From NCBI GenBank assembly GCA_036971475.1, contig JBAIZL010000004.1:66305740-66369739 (forward strand): a stretch of 64,000 nucleotides of DNA, read 5' to 3'. The notes under the pieces were generated by a model. It ran no database searches. It was not told the origin of the DNA and worked only from the letters and a program-made list of their open reading frames with translations. Below, one piece after another: positions 47,861 to 59,812 of the stretch. The number at the start of each line of letters is the position of its first letter. Position 1 is the first letter of the stretch. A program made the position numbers and the translations under genes. The stretch comes from Prosapia bicincta (Eukaryota; Arthropoda; Insecta; Hemiptera; Cercopidae).

Positions 47861-48405
47861 TGATAATAAAATATCAGAATTGTAAAAACTACGATAGTTG
47901 TAAAGATTAAAGAATTACAATATCGCAGTTATATCATTTATACGTGATAGATATGAAAGCTTGCCGTGATTAACTCTTAAGAGGAATAAGTCTATGTTGG
48001 AGGATCGGGAAGATTATTACACAAGGGTAACTACGGATTGTTTACTTAGGGAATGTGCTTCCATGTTTGAACTGGCCATAATGATCAAAAACCTCTGAAG
48101 GGATCACGTCACTTGTAAAAAGAAGAATGAGGGAGGAATTCGATAGGACCTAGGGGAAGGAAATATATGGAGAAACTATATATACCTGAAGCATATCGTA
48201 GTGAAAGGTGTTTACCAGCTACTCAGTCTCCAAATAATATTGTGGAGTAAAAAGACTTGACTGCATTAGGATAAAGGTAGGAAAATTTTACTCTTAAAAT
48301 CCCTGTTCACAGGTCGCAATGTACAGGAGCCAGCGAGCACAAATTTTTCTTGCCAGTACCAAAATCTAAAACTCTAAATAACAATACATAACTAATAAAA
48401 AACTA
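47861..48405. other. no gene recognised
   Basis: No coding or repeat signal that I can support. Confidence 0.35.
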
Positions 48406-48409
48406 AATT

Positions 48410-48490
48410 TAAAAAATACTTAACTAAGTGAATACGTAATTGCTTACTTGCTGACGCGTTTCAAAACATTCAAGATGACTACATCAATAA
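48410..48490 (-). mobile_element. PLE tail fragment with GAAA-CGCG-TC motif
   Basis: Inverse of the 10050-10130 fragment. On the minus strand GAAA (48462-48459), the palindrome CGCG and TC appear, so this copy keeps the hammerhead 3' core. The CUGANGA part is not recognisable. Confidence 0.5.
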
Positions 48491-49999
48491 ACTTTGATAA
48501 AAAAACGCTATCTTTAGAACCTCTAGTTCAACCGAATTTAAATGCCTAATACAACTTTTTGTTTATATATTTTCGAAAAAGATTTAACCGTGGAAAATGT
48601 TCAACAATCGGAAAACGTTGACGGCAACACTACGACCTTCCTACTCTACGAATATGTGCGTGTCTCGCGTTTCCATGGTAACAGGTTTTAACACAGAATA
48701 CACGGTAGACGCCATCAGAAGACTGGTCACAACTGAAGACAAAACACTAGAACAGAAACAGAGCTTACACACGTGTTCGGCTAGAAACAAACTGGTTTGT
48801 GAGGGAGTGAGACCGTGCTGGCAATATAACATCTCCTAACCCAACAAACGAATAAAAATGTTTGAATTACAGTATATGTGTTCTGCAGGGGCAAAAGGTT
48901 GCGAGCAAAACGGATTTAATCAAATTTTATTACAAATAATCGGATTAAAAATTAGATTACAGGTACTTTAAAAAAATACCAACAATAGAAGGAATCCATA
49001 AGTCTACAATAAATTCGTGTGTAAGAAACTGCTTTACCAATGACACAATACTGTTAGTAAAAAATAAATAAATACAAGTACGTATGTAATGTGTGGCCTA
49101 CATTCCGAAAACACAGTTGTTTGCTCATAGAATACTCTAAATATTGAATTATATGTTTAAAATTTCTCCTATATAAACTGAAAAGAAGTAGCCTATTATG
49201 TTATCTTATATATTATATGATTTAATTGTGAGAAATACTAATAATTTAAAGTGTAAATTTTGGATTAAATTATAAGAAAATAACCATAAGTTCCTTACAT
49301 CCCTAAGGCTTGTCCCTATTAATACAATCTTTCACAGCCTTTATATATATATATATAAGCCTATACAATTAGCCTGTAATCACTAGTGCACGTATCCATG
49401 CGCGTTATTTTAAAGTAATTTTGTAAACTAAACGTTGTAGTGGGTGAGACCTAAATATTTTGTGAACAAAACTTTGTTGAAAATTAATATATTTTACAAT
49501 TATAAAATATAATACAATTTATTCATTGTTTCAAAAAATAACTCTTTATTATTAACAATACAAAATTTACATCAAATTAGAAAAACCTTTTTTTTACAAT
49601 TGTAAAGAATAACGTTTTTAAGTGTATGTATATATAACTTGAGTGTTTCATAAAGTTTTTAAATAATTTTATAGTTATATAAACTTACCTAAAGAAATTT
49701 AAAATCCATAGTCTTCAAGTTTTAAAGCATAACACACAAAAACAGAAACACGTTAAAACACAACACACGCACACACAAAATAAAAACAACTAGTAATAAT
49801 TATTCTGGTAGAAAGCTTTTCAACTACAATGGATTCGATTTCACAGAAAATATTCCCGACAGATAGAATATAGGTTATGTTGATTTACTATGACTCCCAC
49901 TATTCAACACGAGTGAAGATAGCACAAGAAAAAAACCAACAGATAACAAAATGTGTAATTAAATAACTCACACCCCTGACACTATCGACATTTCAAGCA
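48491..49999. other. no gene recognised
   Basis: The overlapping frames at 48597-48839 (plus) and 48832-48641 (minus) are in a slightly GC-richer patch without known motifs. The rest is AT-rich with a short TA tract at 49345. Confidence 0.35.
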
Positions 50000-50017
50000 C
50001 CTGTTTTTTCAACTGGC

Positions 50018-50250
50018 AGTGTATAAAACAATCGATTGGATCACTCGCAACCGTTCCGAACGCAGAGCCTGCAGTTCAGCCAGATATCCGAGAAATTTTT
50101 CCCGGCTCCCCTCCACAACTCGGTACCCGGCCCCACTCTACTACGCAGGGCCAGCTATTAACCGTACGGAAAACATTTCCTCACTCACTGCTACTACTCG
50201 CTATATCGACATTTACCCAGAGATAAAGATCCATCAAGGCTTCTGCCAAG
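50018..50250. promoter_or_regulatory. GC-richer island with TATA-like box, possible promoter or exon
   Basis: A stretch of about 220 bp is clearly richer in GC and CpG than the AT-rich surroundings, and TATAAAA stands at its left edge (50022-50028). An open plus frame (50019-50273, 84 codons) has no known motif. On the minus strand, TTTAATTTGCCTTGGCAG at about 50264-50247 looks like a splice acceptor. It could be a start region or exon of either strand; I cannot decide. Confidence 0.25.
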
Positions 50251-51026
50251 GCAAATTAAATAAACATGCTTAGTACAATAACTAAGCTGGGCATATATTT
50301 CTGTAACCAATATTAACATAAACGTACAATTTGTGAAATCAGTCGCGTTGCAATTACACCTACAATCCTTTGTCACTAAAGATACGCTTTCCACATTTAA
50401 AGTATTTTATTTAGCTTCATTATTTAAAATTAATTATTCATGCTTAAAAAGGCCTTTATAAAAATCGCTCAACGCTGTATATTTCATCTTCTGATTTATT
50501 GAATACAGAAAGCTAGTTCACAGTTGAAGCTTCAATTAACAGCATTGTTTGAGGAAACGATTAAAAATAAATCGTAAATTGTATAACCCATCCGTGCATT
50601 CGGTAAACGTGCTTTGATAAAAATAACAATACAAAAGACAGTTTAAATCCAAAATCATAAAACGCACAACTCCTTTCACATATACAGACTAACTTATAGT
50701 GCATGACCCGGTATTTACACAGGCTAATTTATGGTTACGGTGATCATATTATTAGTAAATATCGGGACAATCTACTTTTGGATGTAGTAAAATGTAAACA
50801 CCTAGAACATCGAAATTTCTAAACCAATAAATTTATTATTAGGATTTTATCATACTTATATATTATAATATAAATATACTTAAAATGGTCTATTTCTGTT
50901 TCTCGACGAAATTTCCAAGTGTTAAAAACAACTGTTTAGGCTTATTTATTAATTAAAATTTTAAATTCGATAAATAGCAAACAAGTCACAATGAACTCTT
51001 ATCAAGCCCAACTCGGCTACATACTT

Positions 51027-51295
51027 TAAGTCTAGGATCTAAAGGGGGTTGAGCATGCACTGAAAGCTTAACACAATTTTATTTCAGATTATTGTTCTGG
51101 GCAGTTGGGTGATTGTAAAAACGTGTGTCGTCGCCTCCTCACGTGGTCGACATACCAGGGAGGGGGAAACCTCGCTGTATGTACCAGGGAGGGGTACGCG
51201 CTGTACAGAAACTGTTGTATCTTTTAAGCTATAAAAAATAGAATAACATAAAAAAATGGTTTTAAACTCACAAAATTATGGGCTTTAAAAAAGGT
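51027..51295 (+). repeat. dispersed direct repeat, copy A
   Basis: It shares AAAGGGGGTTGA, CATGCACTGA, TTTTATTTCA, GTGATTGT, CTCCTCACGTGGTCGACATA and AACTCACAAAA, in the same order, with 51552-51795. A shorter inverted relative lies at about 61385-61480. Noncoding; class unknown. Confidence 0.7.
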
Positions 51296-51551
51296 CATTA
51301 CCACTAAATACCTATCTCTAATACCTTTTTAGTTTAAAATGTTTTTTCCAAAACTTTGGGGTTTTACTATACTTTTATTTCTGTGATAACTCTAAAAATA
51401 ATAGTTGTTTTTATTAATTACGCTTTATCTGGTCTAAAAATTGGAAATACATATTTTTATAATGAAAATACTATATAACAACTGTCTAAACTGTTGTAGA
51501 AGCAATATTACTACTGGACAGAAGCAGGTAAACGTCACGCGCATTGTTGTA

Positions 51552-51795
51552 CTAGTCTAGGTATCTAAAGGGGGTTGAACATGCACTGATAGCCTAACTG
51601 AATTTTATTTCATATTATTGTTCTAGGCACTCGGGTGATTGTTAAATCACCTCCTCACGTGGTCGACATACCGGGGGAGAGGGGAAATGTCGTGGGGAAC
51701 GCGCTGTACTGAAACCTTCGAAACATTTAAACTATAAAAGATAGAAAAACCAAAAAAAATGTTTTTAAACTCACAAAAATAAGGGCTAAAATGAT
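51552..51795 (+). repeat. dispersed direct repeat, copy B
   Basis: Second copy, 525 bp to the right of copy A and in the same orientation. It includes CTCCTCACGTGGTCGACATA and CGCGCTGTACTGAAAC. Confidence 0.7.
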
Positions 51796-52399
51796 GTTTC
51801 TTAGGTAAAAATGGCCGACTATAACACATACTGAGTAAAAACGTATTTTTCTTAAAACATTTATTTTCACTTTGGTTTTTTTGTGCCATTGGAAAATATC
51901 CCATTGGGGTAAACGTAAGCCGGAGACTAAGATGAAAGTTTGTTTTAAGGTCTCTGGAGTTTAAAAAATATTAGTTCAAATTTACACACACAAACATCTA
52001 CTAATATCACGATAATTTTCGTGTCTAAATCATGGTAACTTTAGAACGAAACGTACGATTTCGATTTAAGTTAATAAGCAGGTATAATGTTATTTGTGGT
52101 AATATGTTTCGATCAATCAGCAGTTGAATTTACGCCAGTTTTTTTAATATGGAAAAGGGGCTTTTCATTTTTTATCAAAAATATTATGTATTTCTGAATG
52201 CATTTATAAAGAATAAAATCCAATATGGAGGAACACAATTTTATATAGGACTTTTAAAGTGTAGTATAACAAAAACTATGGGGGATCGATCATACATTGT
52301 AGGCTATCTAAAGTAAAGATTGTTAAGGAAGTTCTGTGTGTTTCTACCACGGTTCGACTGGATAACTCAACCATGGAACGAGATAAAAGAAGAGACATA
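51796..52399. other. no gene recognised
   Basis: AT-rich sequence without coding or repeat signal. Confidence 0.35.
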
Positions 52400-52737
52400 A
52401 GTGAGTCAAGATGAAACTGTTGGCTGCGTCATTGATCCACAAGAAGAAACAGATTTAACATTTCTTATCCAGGCTGTGACAATATCGAATGGGCAAGTAA
52501 GGACGAACGTAAATTAGTATCAATAAAAGATGTTACGATTATTGAAATGGTACAAGAAACTACTGAAGGCATTAATGGCGAGAATAAAGAGGAAGGTTCG
52601 ATTGAGTCGGTACAAGAAGGGAAAATTTGTGAAGGTGAAGGAATTACCGCCTTGGGAACTGCGCGTCGCAGACACCACGCCAACAGATGTGCTTCTGCTA
52701 AGACGTCTACGCGACAAAGGAAAAAAACGTTCTGAAA
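52400..52737 (+). pseudogene. possible transposase-like acidic C-terminal fragment
   Basis: A plus frame reads IEWASKDERKLVSIKDVTI and IEMVQETTEGINGENKEEG, then an acidic stretch, ending at about 52735. A Trp/acidic/Ser-x-Asp-Ile segment followed by Glu-rich sequence resembles the tail of Tigger/pogo-type transposases. There is no catalytic core and the similarity is loose. Overlapping frames exist on both strands, so it may be noncoding. Confidence 0.25.
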
Positions 52738-52983
52738 AGTAGACGCAGGAGTTACTTTACAACTTTTTCCAAAACGTGTAGCAACCGTAATGAAGAATGT
52801 TTTCCAAAGGAACATTAAATGTATTTTAGTAATGTAATCAAAGATCTATAAACGTATTTGTGCAATCCTTAATATAGTATAAGGGCTCATTAGAAGCCCT
52901 ATTTTTTTAATGTACTGGAAAATGTAATCCCAGGAGGTCTCGGTCCCGTCTAACTCGAATTATCGAGACTCTACTGCGTATGT

Positions 52984-53670
<687 letters not shown>

Positions 53671-53671
<1 letters not shown>

Positions 53672-53986
53672 CAGAGAAAGAATTTTCTACAACAATAATC
53701 CCTCCCACCACCTTTATTTCGGATATCAGGAGCCTACAGTATGTTAATGTGTATAAATTGCATTCAAATTAAACAAAAATAATGACTTTTGTCAGGAACG
53801 TATGAAAAACATTTTCGAGACAAAACTTTTCCAATAGCAGTAATCCATGTTAGCCAGTGTCGTATTAAGATTTTCGTAAATTTGCTTAGATAAAATGTTG
53901 CATAAGTCTTTACATTGTGTAATTGAAACGTAAACTTGTAAAACCCATGCGGCAATAAAACTCCCGAATGTCTAAATTAATACAAA
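53671..53986. other. no gene recognised
   Basis: About 300 bp between the compound microsatellite and a short TA tract; nothing recognised. Confidence 0.35.
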
Positions 53987-54059
53987 TATATATATATATA
54001 TATAGACTAGGCACCCCTACTTGCACAATAATTTTACTTGACTATATTTTAGAACATAT

Positions 54060-55118
54060 TTGAAATACTACACATACTATACACACAAAGCTGCCACTTC
54101 CCGCCTCAGAACTCAGATTACTCCAGTAATCAAAGCTCTACAGCTGGAACAAAAATATAACCTTTTCCTTCATGCAGAAGCTGCCCCATTAAATCAACAC
54201 AATCAAGTCTTTGACAACCTACCTCCAGTTTTTCTAAACCTTGTTGACCAGGTGAAACCAAAGTCACAGGCTATGGATATTGAACTCAGGAAAGCAACAT
54301 TAATGACCATCAACGAACGATTCCCTGTAAGCGACTGGCTTCATGTTTACACAGATGGATCTTCAAACCTTTCAAGTGGAAAAACTGGAGCAGGATATTT
54401 TTCAAAATTATTTCAGGACTCGGTAGCTGTGGGCCTCTGCTGCTGCAATTTTGATGGTGAGGTTGTGGCCATAGGAGAAGCAGCATCATGCGTCATGCGA
54501 CTTTCGCCGCGGCAGGTTGTATTCTTGATTGATTCACAATCAATCTTGACAGTTTTCTCTAACACACCAACTGACTGCACCTTGACAGTGTCGTGCAGAG
54601 AAAAAATGCAGCTATGTCAAGGGGCAGGCTTCAGAATTGCGCTCCAGTGGATTCCCAGCCACGTTGGCACAACAGGGAACGAAAAAGCTGACAACCTCGC
54701 CAAGAGTGGGTGCCGTCTACCACAGCCACAAATCAAAATATCACTGGGCTCTGCTTACACCAGGATCCACGCAGCAGCTAAGATGTACTTGAAAACATCA
54801 CAAGAAAACCTGGCTGTTGGAAAGAGATGGCAAGAACTTTGCACCAACCCCATTCCAAAAAACCTGCCTCGATCTATCAGTGTTGAGCTGTTCCGTCTAT
54901 CCACGGGACACGACTACCTTCAGGCGCACATCCATCGCATTGGGCTGGCGGACACGGTTCGGTGCCCCTTGTACCAAACAGGAAAGATGGATGGAGACCA
55001 CCTTCCTGCCTGCCCACAGCTCGAAGCAAACAATAGCGACCCAAAAACCAGACTCTCCAAGCTCTACTGGTCTGCACGATGCCAAATGGTCGAGTTACCA
55101 AGGGCAGGCGTTGGATAA
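54060..55118 (+). CDS. non-LTR retrotransposon RNase H domain and C-terminus, 5' truncated (352 codons)
   Basis: Residues 1-90 are the linker after the reverse transcriptase (KAATSRLRTQITPVIKAL). Residues 94-220 are an RNase H with all four catalytic acids: D99 in HVYTDGSS, E134 in DGEVVAI, D158 in FLIDSQS and D211 in GNEKADNLAK, plus QWIPSHVGTTGNE. The enzyme would degrade the RNA of the RNA-DNA hybrid during retrotransposition. Residues 300-320 form a zinc-knuckle-like end (C302, H314, C318), but the usual second Cys is Tyr (Y305). The frame starts at a TTG at 54060 with an upstream stop, so it is the 3' part of an element without its RT. Same family as 6976-7443, yet with no frameshift, so it is younger. 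Probably not expressed. Confidence 0.8.
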   Translation: MKYYTYYTHKAATSRLRTQITPVIKALQLEQKYNLFLHAEAAPLNQHNQVFDNLPPVFLNLVDQVKPKSQAMDIELRKATLMTINERFPVSDWLHVYTDGSSNLSSGKTGAGYFSKLFQDSVAVGLCCCNFDGEVVAIGEAASCVMRLSPRQVVFLIDSQSILTVFSNTPTDCTLTVSCREKMQLCQGAGFRIALQWIPSHVGTTGNEKADNLAKSGCRLPQPQIKISLGSAYTRIHAAAKMYLKTSQENLAVGKRWQELCTNPIPKNLPRSISVELFRLSTGHDYLQAHIHRIGLADTVRCPLYQTGKMDGDHLPACPQLEANNSDPKTRLSKLYWSARCQMVELPRAGVG

Positions 55119-55455
55119 AGTAAAGTAAGTACACATACATTTGAATGCACTGTATTATGTTGAAGAACATGATGTTTTCTGGCACCAGTCGTTTCATTGT
55201 AGCGAATTGCCTTTATTTAAATGCCATACGATTTTGCAATCAAATTTTATTTATTTACAAACGAGTAATATAAAAAAAATTTAAGAATTTTAACACATTC
55301 AACAATGAAAAATTTTATTTGACTTATTTTTTATTAAATAATTACAATTAATATAAAGTACCATAACCTATGCGTTAGAACAGTTCTTCTACCACATAAC
55401 CTATAACATAAAATCAGCTGTTTTATAAAATCGTATTCTAAGCCAAATGAGGGCT

Positions 55456-55459
<4 letters not shown>

Positions 55460-55508
<49 letters not shown>

Positions 55509-55691
55509 CAATATGTATTCTTGTGTATTAATAAAGAACTAAGTCAAAATACAAATACAAGAATTATAATTGAATTTACTATTCAAAGCTTTTCATTGGC
55601 TAACAGTACCAACATCATCAGGAATATTAAACAACGAAAAGCTTTGAATTGTAAATTCAATTATAATTATTGTATTTGTAATTTGACATAG

Positions 55692-55742
<51 letters not shown>
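55460..55742 (-). mobile_element. fold-back PLE fragment between two TA tracts
   Basis: TA tracts (about 55460-55506 and 55694-55742) enclose inverted arms (about 55528-55590 and 55635-55690) related to 2788-2918. The centre carries a hammerhead-like motif on the minus strand. Confidence 0.7.
55585..55621 (-). ncRNA. hammerhead-ribozyme-like motif
   Basis: On the minus strand: CTGATGA (55621-55615), T, helix II GTTGG/CCAAT with a TACTGTTAG loop, GAAA (55594-55591), the palindrome AGCT, and TT. The core is fully conserved except for one extra base before helix II. Confidence 0.55.
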
Positions 55743-55747
<5 letters not shown>

Positions 55748-55869
55748 TATATCTCTACTCGAGTTAAATAACTTTTTTAAATAAAGTTTTTTTCAAATAT
55801 TAATTCATTAATGAAATCTAATGAATTAATTTTAGTTTTATATGGGAGCCAAACGTTTTACAAAAGGGG

Positions 55870-56780
55870 CAAGGTATGCAATATAGATATCTGTGACGTT
55901 TGAAGCCAGCAAGCGGACAAATGGTAGTAAAGTGAGCAGTTTAGAGATAGGCCCTGAATCTGTGTGTCTATTATCGAGAGGTGACGCTGAATGAGTAGGC
56001 CTGTATTACGGTGCTGCCGTTGTAGAGCGAGCATTCGACCTACTTTCCCCCTACATAGCGGCGGGAGAGCTACGTAGGCTGGTACACAATAACAATTTAG
56101 AAGAAACTATTCCAAATCTAATGTTCCTTGTTGCCAGTTAAAGAGAAACAGGTTACGTCACAGAAACAGATGCGCAAAGCCTGTGTGGTCGACAATATAC
56201 TACAGCCTTATGACGTTTATTTGTGTAAAATTGACTGTAAAATACACGAACGGTAGTAGTGCAGGCAGAAATCTCTTCTGGGTGGATCTGAGGGGCTTTG
56301 GTAGCCGGAAGAGTCATTCTGGCAGGACGAAAGCAAATGTATACCTCCGAGGGATAGTTTTAAAAGCTAAATGTTACTTTACCACTTAAAAGTAAATATT
56401 AGACACAAATTTAATGAAAGAATTAACTAAATATGTTCAATAACAATTAGGTACAAAATTGGATTTTAGCGTTACAAATTAAGTGTTTTGTGGAAAACGT
56501 TGTTTTCTTTGTCACTGATTAACACAACGGTTCTTAAAGTAAGTCCCACTGTCTTTGACAGCGTTCATAAGGGACTCTAGGGGGCTCAACTCTCCAAAAG
56601 GTTCTAGTTTAAAATTTTAAAATCAGATGTCAATTGAAAGCCATTTCCCCAGATATTTTCGTAAAATTATTCGTTTCGATTTGATATTGGAACTCGCCAC
56701 TGTAACATGGTGCAAGACACGTGACTAGTTTTGTAATGCCACAAGGTAGCAGCACTGTTCATGTGGGAGCCTTCAGGTTG
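55870..56780. other. no gene recognised
   Basis: GC-richer than its surroundings at 55900-56370. The 68-codon plus frame 56183-56389 has no motif. Confidence 0.35.
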
Positions 56781-56789
56781 CTAGTCACG

Positions 56790-57090
56790 CAGGCCCTACG
56801 CTTCACCCGTCTGGGGCCATGCAGGCAACTCACGCAAAAGCAGGCTCCAGTTATTCCAAAACAAGCTTTTGCGAATAATCACGAAGGCATCTAGATGTAC
56901 AAGATTAATACTGCTTCACACTGACTTGAAAGTGCCTTTCAACAAACAACACCTCCGACACTTAGCAACAAAGTTCTACAAACAGGCTCACGCACATACA
57001 ACATCCACGCTCATTTCCTCACTGGGTAGATATGACCCCACCCACGACACACAGACGGCCGCTGGCAATACTGAAGAGCTCTAACCATAA
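56790..57090 (+). pseudogene. jockey/I-type reverse transcriptase C-terminal fragment
   Basis: The frame reads YASPVWGHAGNSRKSRL, QLFQNKLLRIITKASRC and TDLKVPFNKQHLRHLATKFY and ends near 57084. The Y-A-x-P-V-W, FQNKxLR-I and HxDL-x-(I/V)-P motifs are the conserved RT thumb region of jockey-type elements. The upstream RT palm is not present, so this is an isolated fragment. Confidence 0.65.
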
Positions 57091-58467
57091 AATGCAAAAA
57101 ATATTATATATATATACTAATAGATTTTGCTTCACAGTTATGTTCCAGGTGACGCCCAGGATCGCTCAGCCATTACAGAAGTACTAATTTTGATTGCATG
57201 CCTTTTCAGTTTCGAGTAGGTAGCAGAAGAAGAGGTGCATGTCATTCCTGCCATAAACTCACTAACAAGGTATTTGTAAAGTAATACACCTCCTTATCCC
57301 TTAGCATAACGTGATTTTAGCCCCCAGGGTTCCCTCTCGGCGCGACACTTACCGTACTGTTTCATTTCACTATCTCCTGATTATCCATGGAAATAGCTTA
57401 TGAGCTTGGTACATGGGCAATCAATCCTGTTTCCTTCACTCGCGGTAGGGATACTAACCGCATGCGCAAGTGAGACGGAGGTACCTCGCTAGAGGTTGGC
57501 TGCCACGAGGGCTGGGCGGGTTTTGAGGGCCCCAGACCAGTGTTGAAAAAATTCATGTTACTGCTTACAGTGGTTGATGGCGGTTGTGGGTTATTTTGTC
57601 ACGACGTGAAACTTTATACTTAGTTCCAAGACGTCGTGCAGCGCCGTATACGTAGGGTATAGGACCCTATGTCGTATATACACTTTAAGGTATGTTATAA
57701 CACGCACGATCTGTGTGCGCGTGCGTGTGCATGCGTGAGACTGTGTGTGTGTCGCGTACCTTTACCTTAACTCGACCAATGGTAGGAGTTCTGTCACCAA
57801 TCGATGAAGCCAACGCACGAGGCTCACTTGATACCGAACTTAACACGTACGCTGCAGCTATCCGTAACGTATACTGTCCCTACAAGCCAAAACATTATTA
57901 TTGAACTTTTAGTCACTAAACCCTGTATTTATTTGGAGTTTGCTCCTCACTGTGGTTCTTAATGGGTGCTCAGCGCCTTACGCTCTGCTACACGCAAGAC
58001 ATGATACGAAAACATCTAAAGTGACGTTTTGATTCCATAAAAACTTGAACAAATGTCACGTAAAACCAGAAAAAGTAGCAAAATGTTTGCTGTTGTGTTT
58101 AAATAAACAGGTTTCACACCCAGACTGTCATTCAACCAAGATGGAGGGCATTCATTGCTTACGTAATCACTTCCCTTGCTTTTGGAGTCACATTCAGATT
58201 AAATTACTGTAAAACTTTTTTACATTGTAATCGAGTGAATTATACATTATAAATATAGTGTACAATGCATAAAACAATAAATAATATATGCTTAAAATAA
58301 GAATTTCACCAAAACCTTACTCCTAAATCTTACAAGGACACAAATAAAAACCGCTACACGACTACATCGCCTAACTCTTCCTAGAAACGGACACCAACAG
58401 GCATTGCTCTCTTTTAAAGCTGAGAACAGATTAAAATAGTAAACAAAGTCGCACTTTTCCATCCGCT

Positions 58468-58469
<2 letters not shown>
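57091..58469. other. intergenic or intronic, GC-richer; one splice-donor-like site
   Basis: On the minus strand, ACAGTACG followed by GTAAGTGTCGCG (donor at 57352-57351) lies downstream of a CpG-rich stretch (57360-57560). This could be a noncoding first exon of the minus-strand gene, but no direct link can be shown. A 63-codon plus frame at 57713 has no motif. Confidence 0.2.

Positions 58470-58525
<56 letters not shown>
58470..58525. repeat. TA microsatellite
   Basis: TA run left of a PLE tail fragment. Confidence 0.9.
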
Positions 58526-58528
<3 letters not shown>

Positions 58529-58529
58529 A

Positions 58530-58690
58530 TCAAATGTGTTTTCCTGTTAGAATATTTTTAAGATCAAATAATACACACAAATACAGGAATATTTAATTTA
58601 TTGAACAATAAACTCTAAGCCTTTCGTTGGCTTACATTACCAACATCTTCAGGAGTTACAATATTAAGAATGATAATCTATATCTATATA
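58530..58690 (-). mobile_element. PLE tail fragment with hammerhead-like motif
   Basis: The minus-strand motif at 58652-58616 is joined to short inverted AT-rich flanks, again between TA tracts. Confidence 0.55.
58616..58652 (-). ncRNA. hammerhead-ribozyme-like motif
   Basis: On the minus strand: CTGAAGA (58652-58646), T, helix II GTTGG/CCAAC with a TAATGTAAG loop, GAAA (58625-58622), GGCT (self-pairing with wobble), and TA. All core bases are kept; one extra base before helix II. Confidence 0.55.
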
Positions 58691-58714
58691 TATATATCCT
58701 AAAGAGACTTCTGT

Positions 58715-59300
58715 TGCAACCGGTAACAAGCAGTGGAAGACAACACAAGTCATTCTTTAGATGCCTTAAAATGTCTCAATGATTTTGTAAGGAAACTTTG
58801 AAGACTTAATAATCGTTACTGCTTGTTCAATGTCTTTAAATGAAAACCAACACGACAAACATTCTTTAGAGGTTCTTAAATACTTGAATGTTTTTATAAA
58901 GACTAGTACAGGGCAGCCTTGAAAAGTACAATTTTTACTACTGCCTTTGGTTGCCTCCGTCTCTAGGGATGAAACCGAACACAAGAAGCATTCTTTCATG
59001 TTTTAAGATACATTAATGTTTTTGTAACATTTAGTAGAACAGAGTGGCCTTGAAGAGTAAATTTGTTTTATAGCCATTGTGTTTAGTTGCGTCTGTACCC
59101 AGGGATGAAGCCAACGCACAAAGTTTTTTTTAAATGTCTCTAAATACTTTAATGTTTTTGTAAGAACTTCAAGAAAACATCCTCGTGGTCACTGCATTTA
59201 CGGCTGTCAACCAGGGGTGAAGCCAACAAGAAAATCATTCTTTAGATTTCTTGAAATGCAATAATGTTTTTGTAACGTTTAGTACAAACAAAGAGCCTTG
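58715..59300. repeat. degenerate tandem repeat of about 115-135 bp, five units
   Basis: Each unit has (C)CAAC-rich sequence, CATTCTTTAGA, then AATGTTTTTGTAA, and a CCTTGA word. Unit starts are near 58720, 58845, 58968, 59103 and 59216. Strongly diverged, so old. Confidence 0.65.
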
Positions 59301-59812
59301 AGGTTTACAGCTTGTATATTACTTCACCGACCGTCACGGACTGCTGGCAACAAGTAAAACATTGAGATGAACTTTCCAAACGCTGTATTTTGATGTTTCG
59401 GTTTTGTCAGCGCGAATGGGAAAAACTTAACAATTGACTCCCAGGACAACCAAATATTACCATCACACCTCTAGCAATAGCACAGGCAACCGTTTAGTTG
59501 TACCCAAGAGCAGGTAATTTAGCCGAAAACTATCATCTTACACCGCCTTCCCATGGGTTTTGTCTGGCATCTTCTTTTCCACTTTTTGTCCAGGCCACTC
59601 TGTCTATACTTTACCTTTTGTTCCATCTAGCGCTCTTTATCCTTCTCCATTCACGCCAAAATAGAGAAAATCGTCACAGATGTCCTTATTTTAACCGGCA
59701 AACAAATATATATGCTACTTTATAGAGAAGATCGAATCCGCAGAAACGTTTGTCCCTCGCCACACATTCTCGCAGTTTAATTTTAGTTTATGTTAATGGA
59801 ACGAGGCAGCGC
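59301..59812. other. no gene recognised
   Basis: A 75-codon plus frame at 59498 has no motif. Confidence 0.35.

Larger units (their letters stand above)
55301..55862 (+). repeat. dispersed noncoding repeat, copy 3, interrupted by a PLE fold-back
   Basis: The left part (55301-55455) has CATAACCTATAACATAAAAT and CAGCTGTTTTATAAAATC. The right part (55745-55862) has TTAGTTTTATATGGGAG. Between them lie two TA tracts and the fold-back PLE at 55505-55690. Confidence 0.55.

Noticed and set aside
51647..51904. 85-codon minus frame
   Set aside because: It overlaps the dispersed repeat copy B, is AT-driven, and has no family resemblance.
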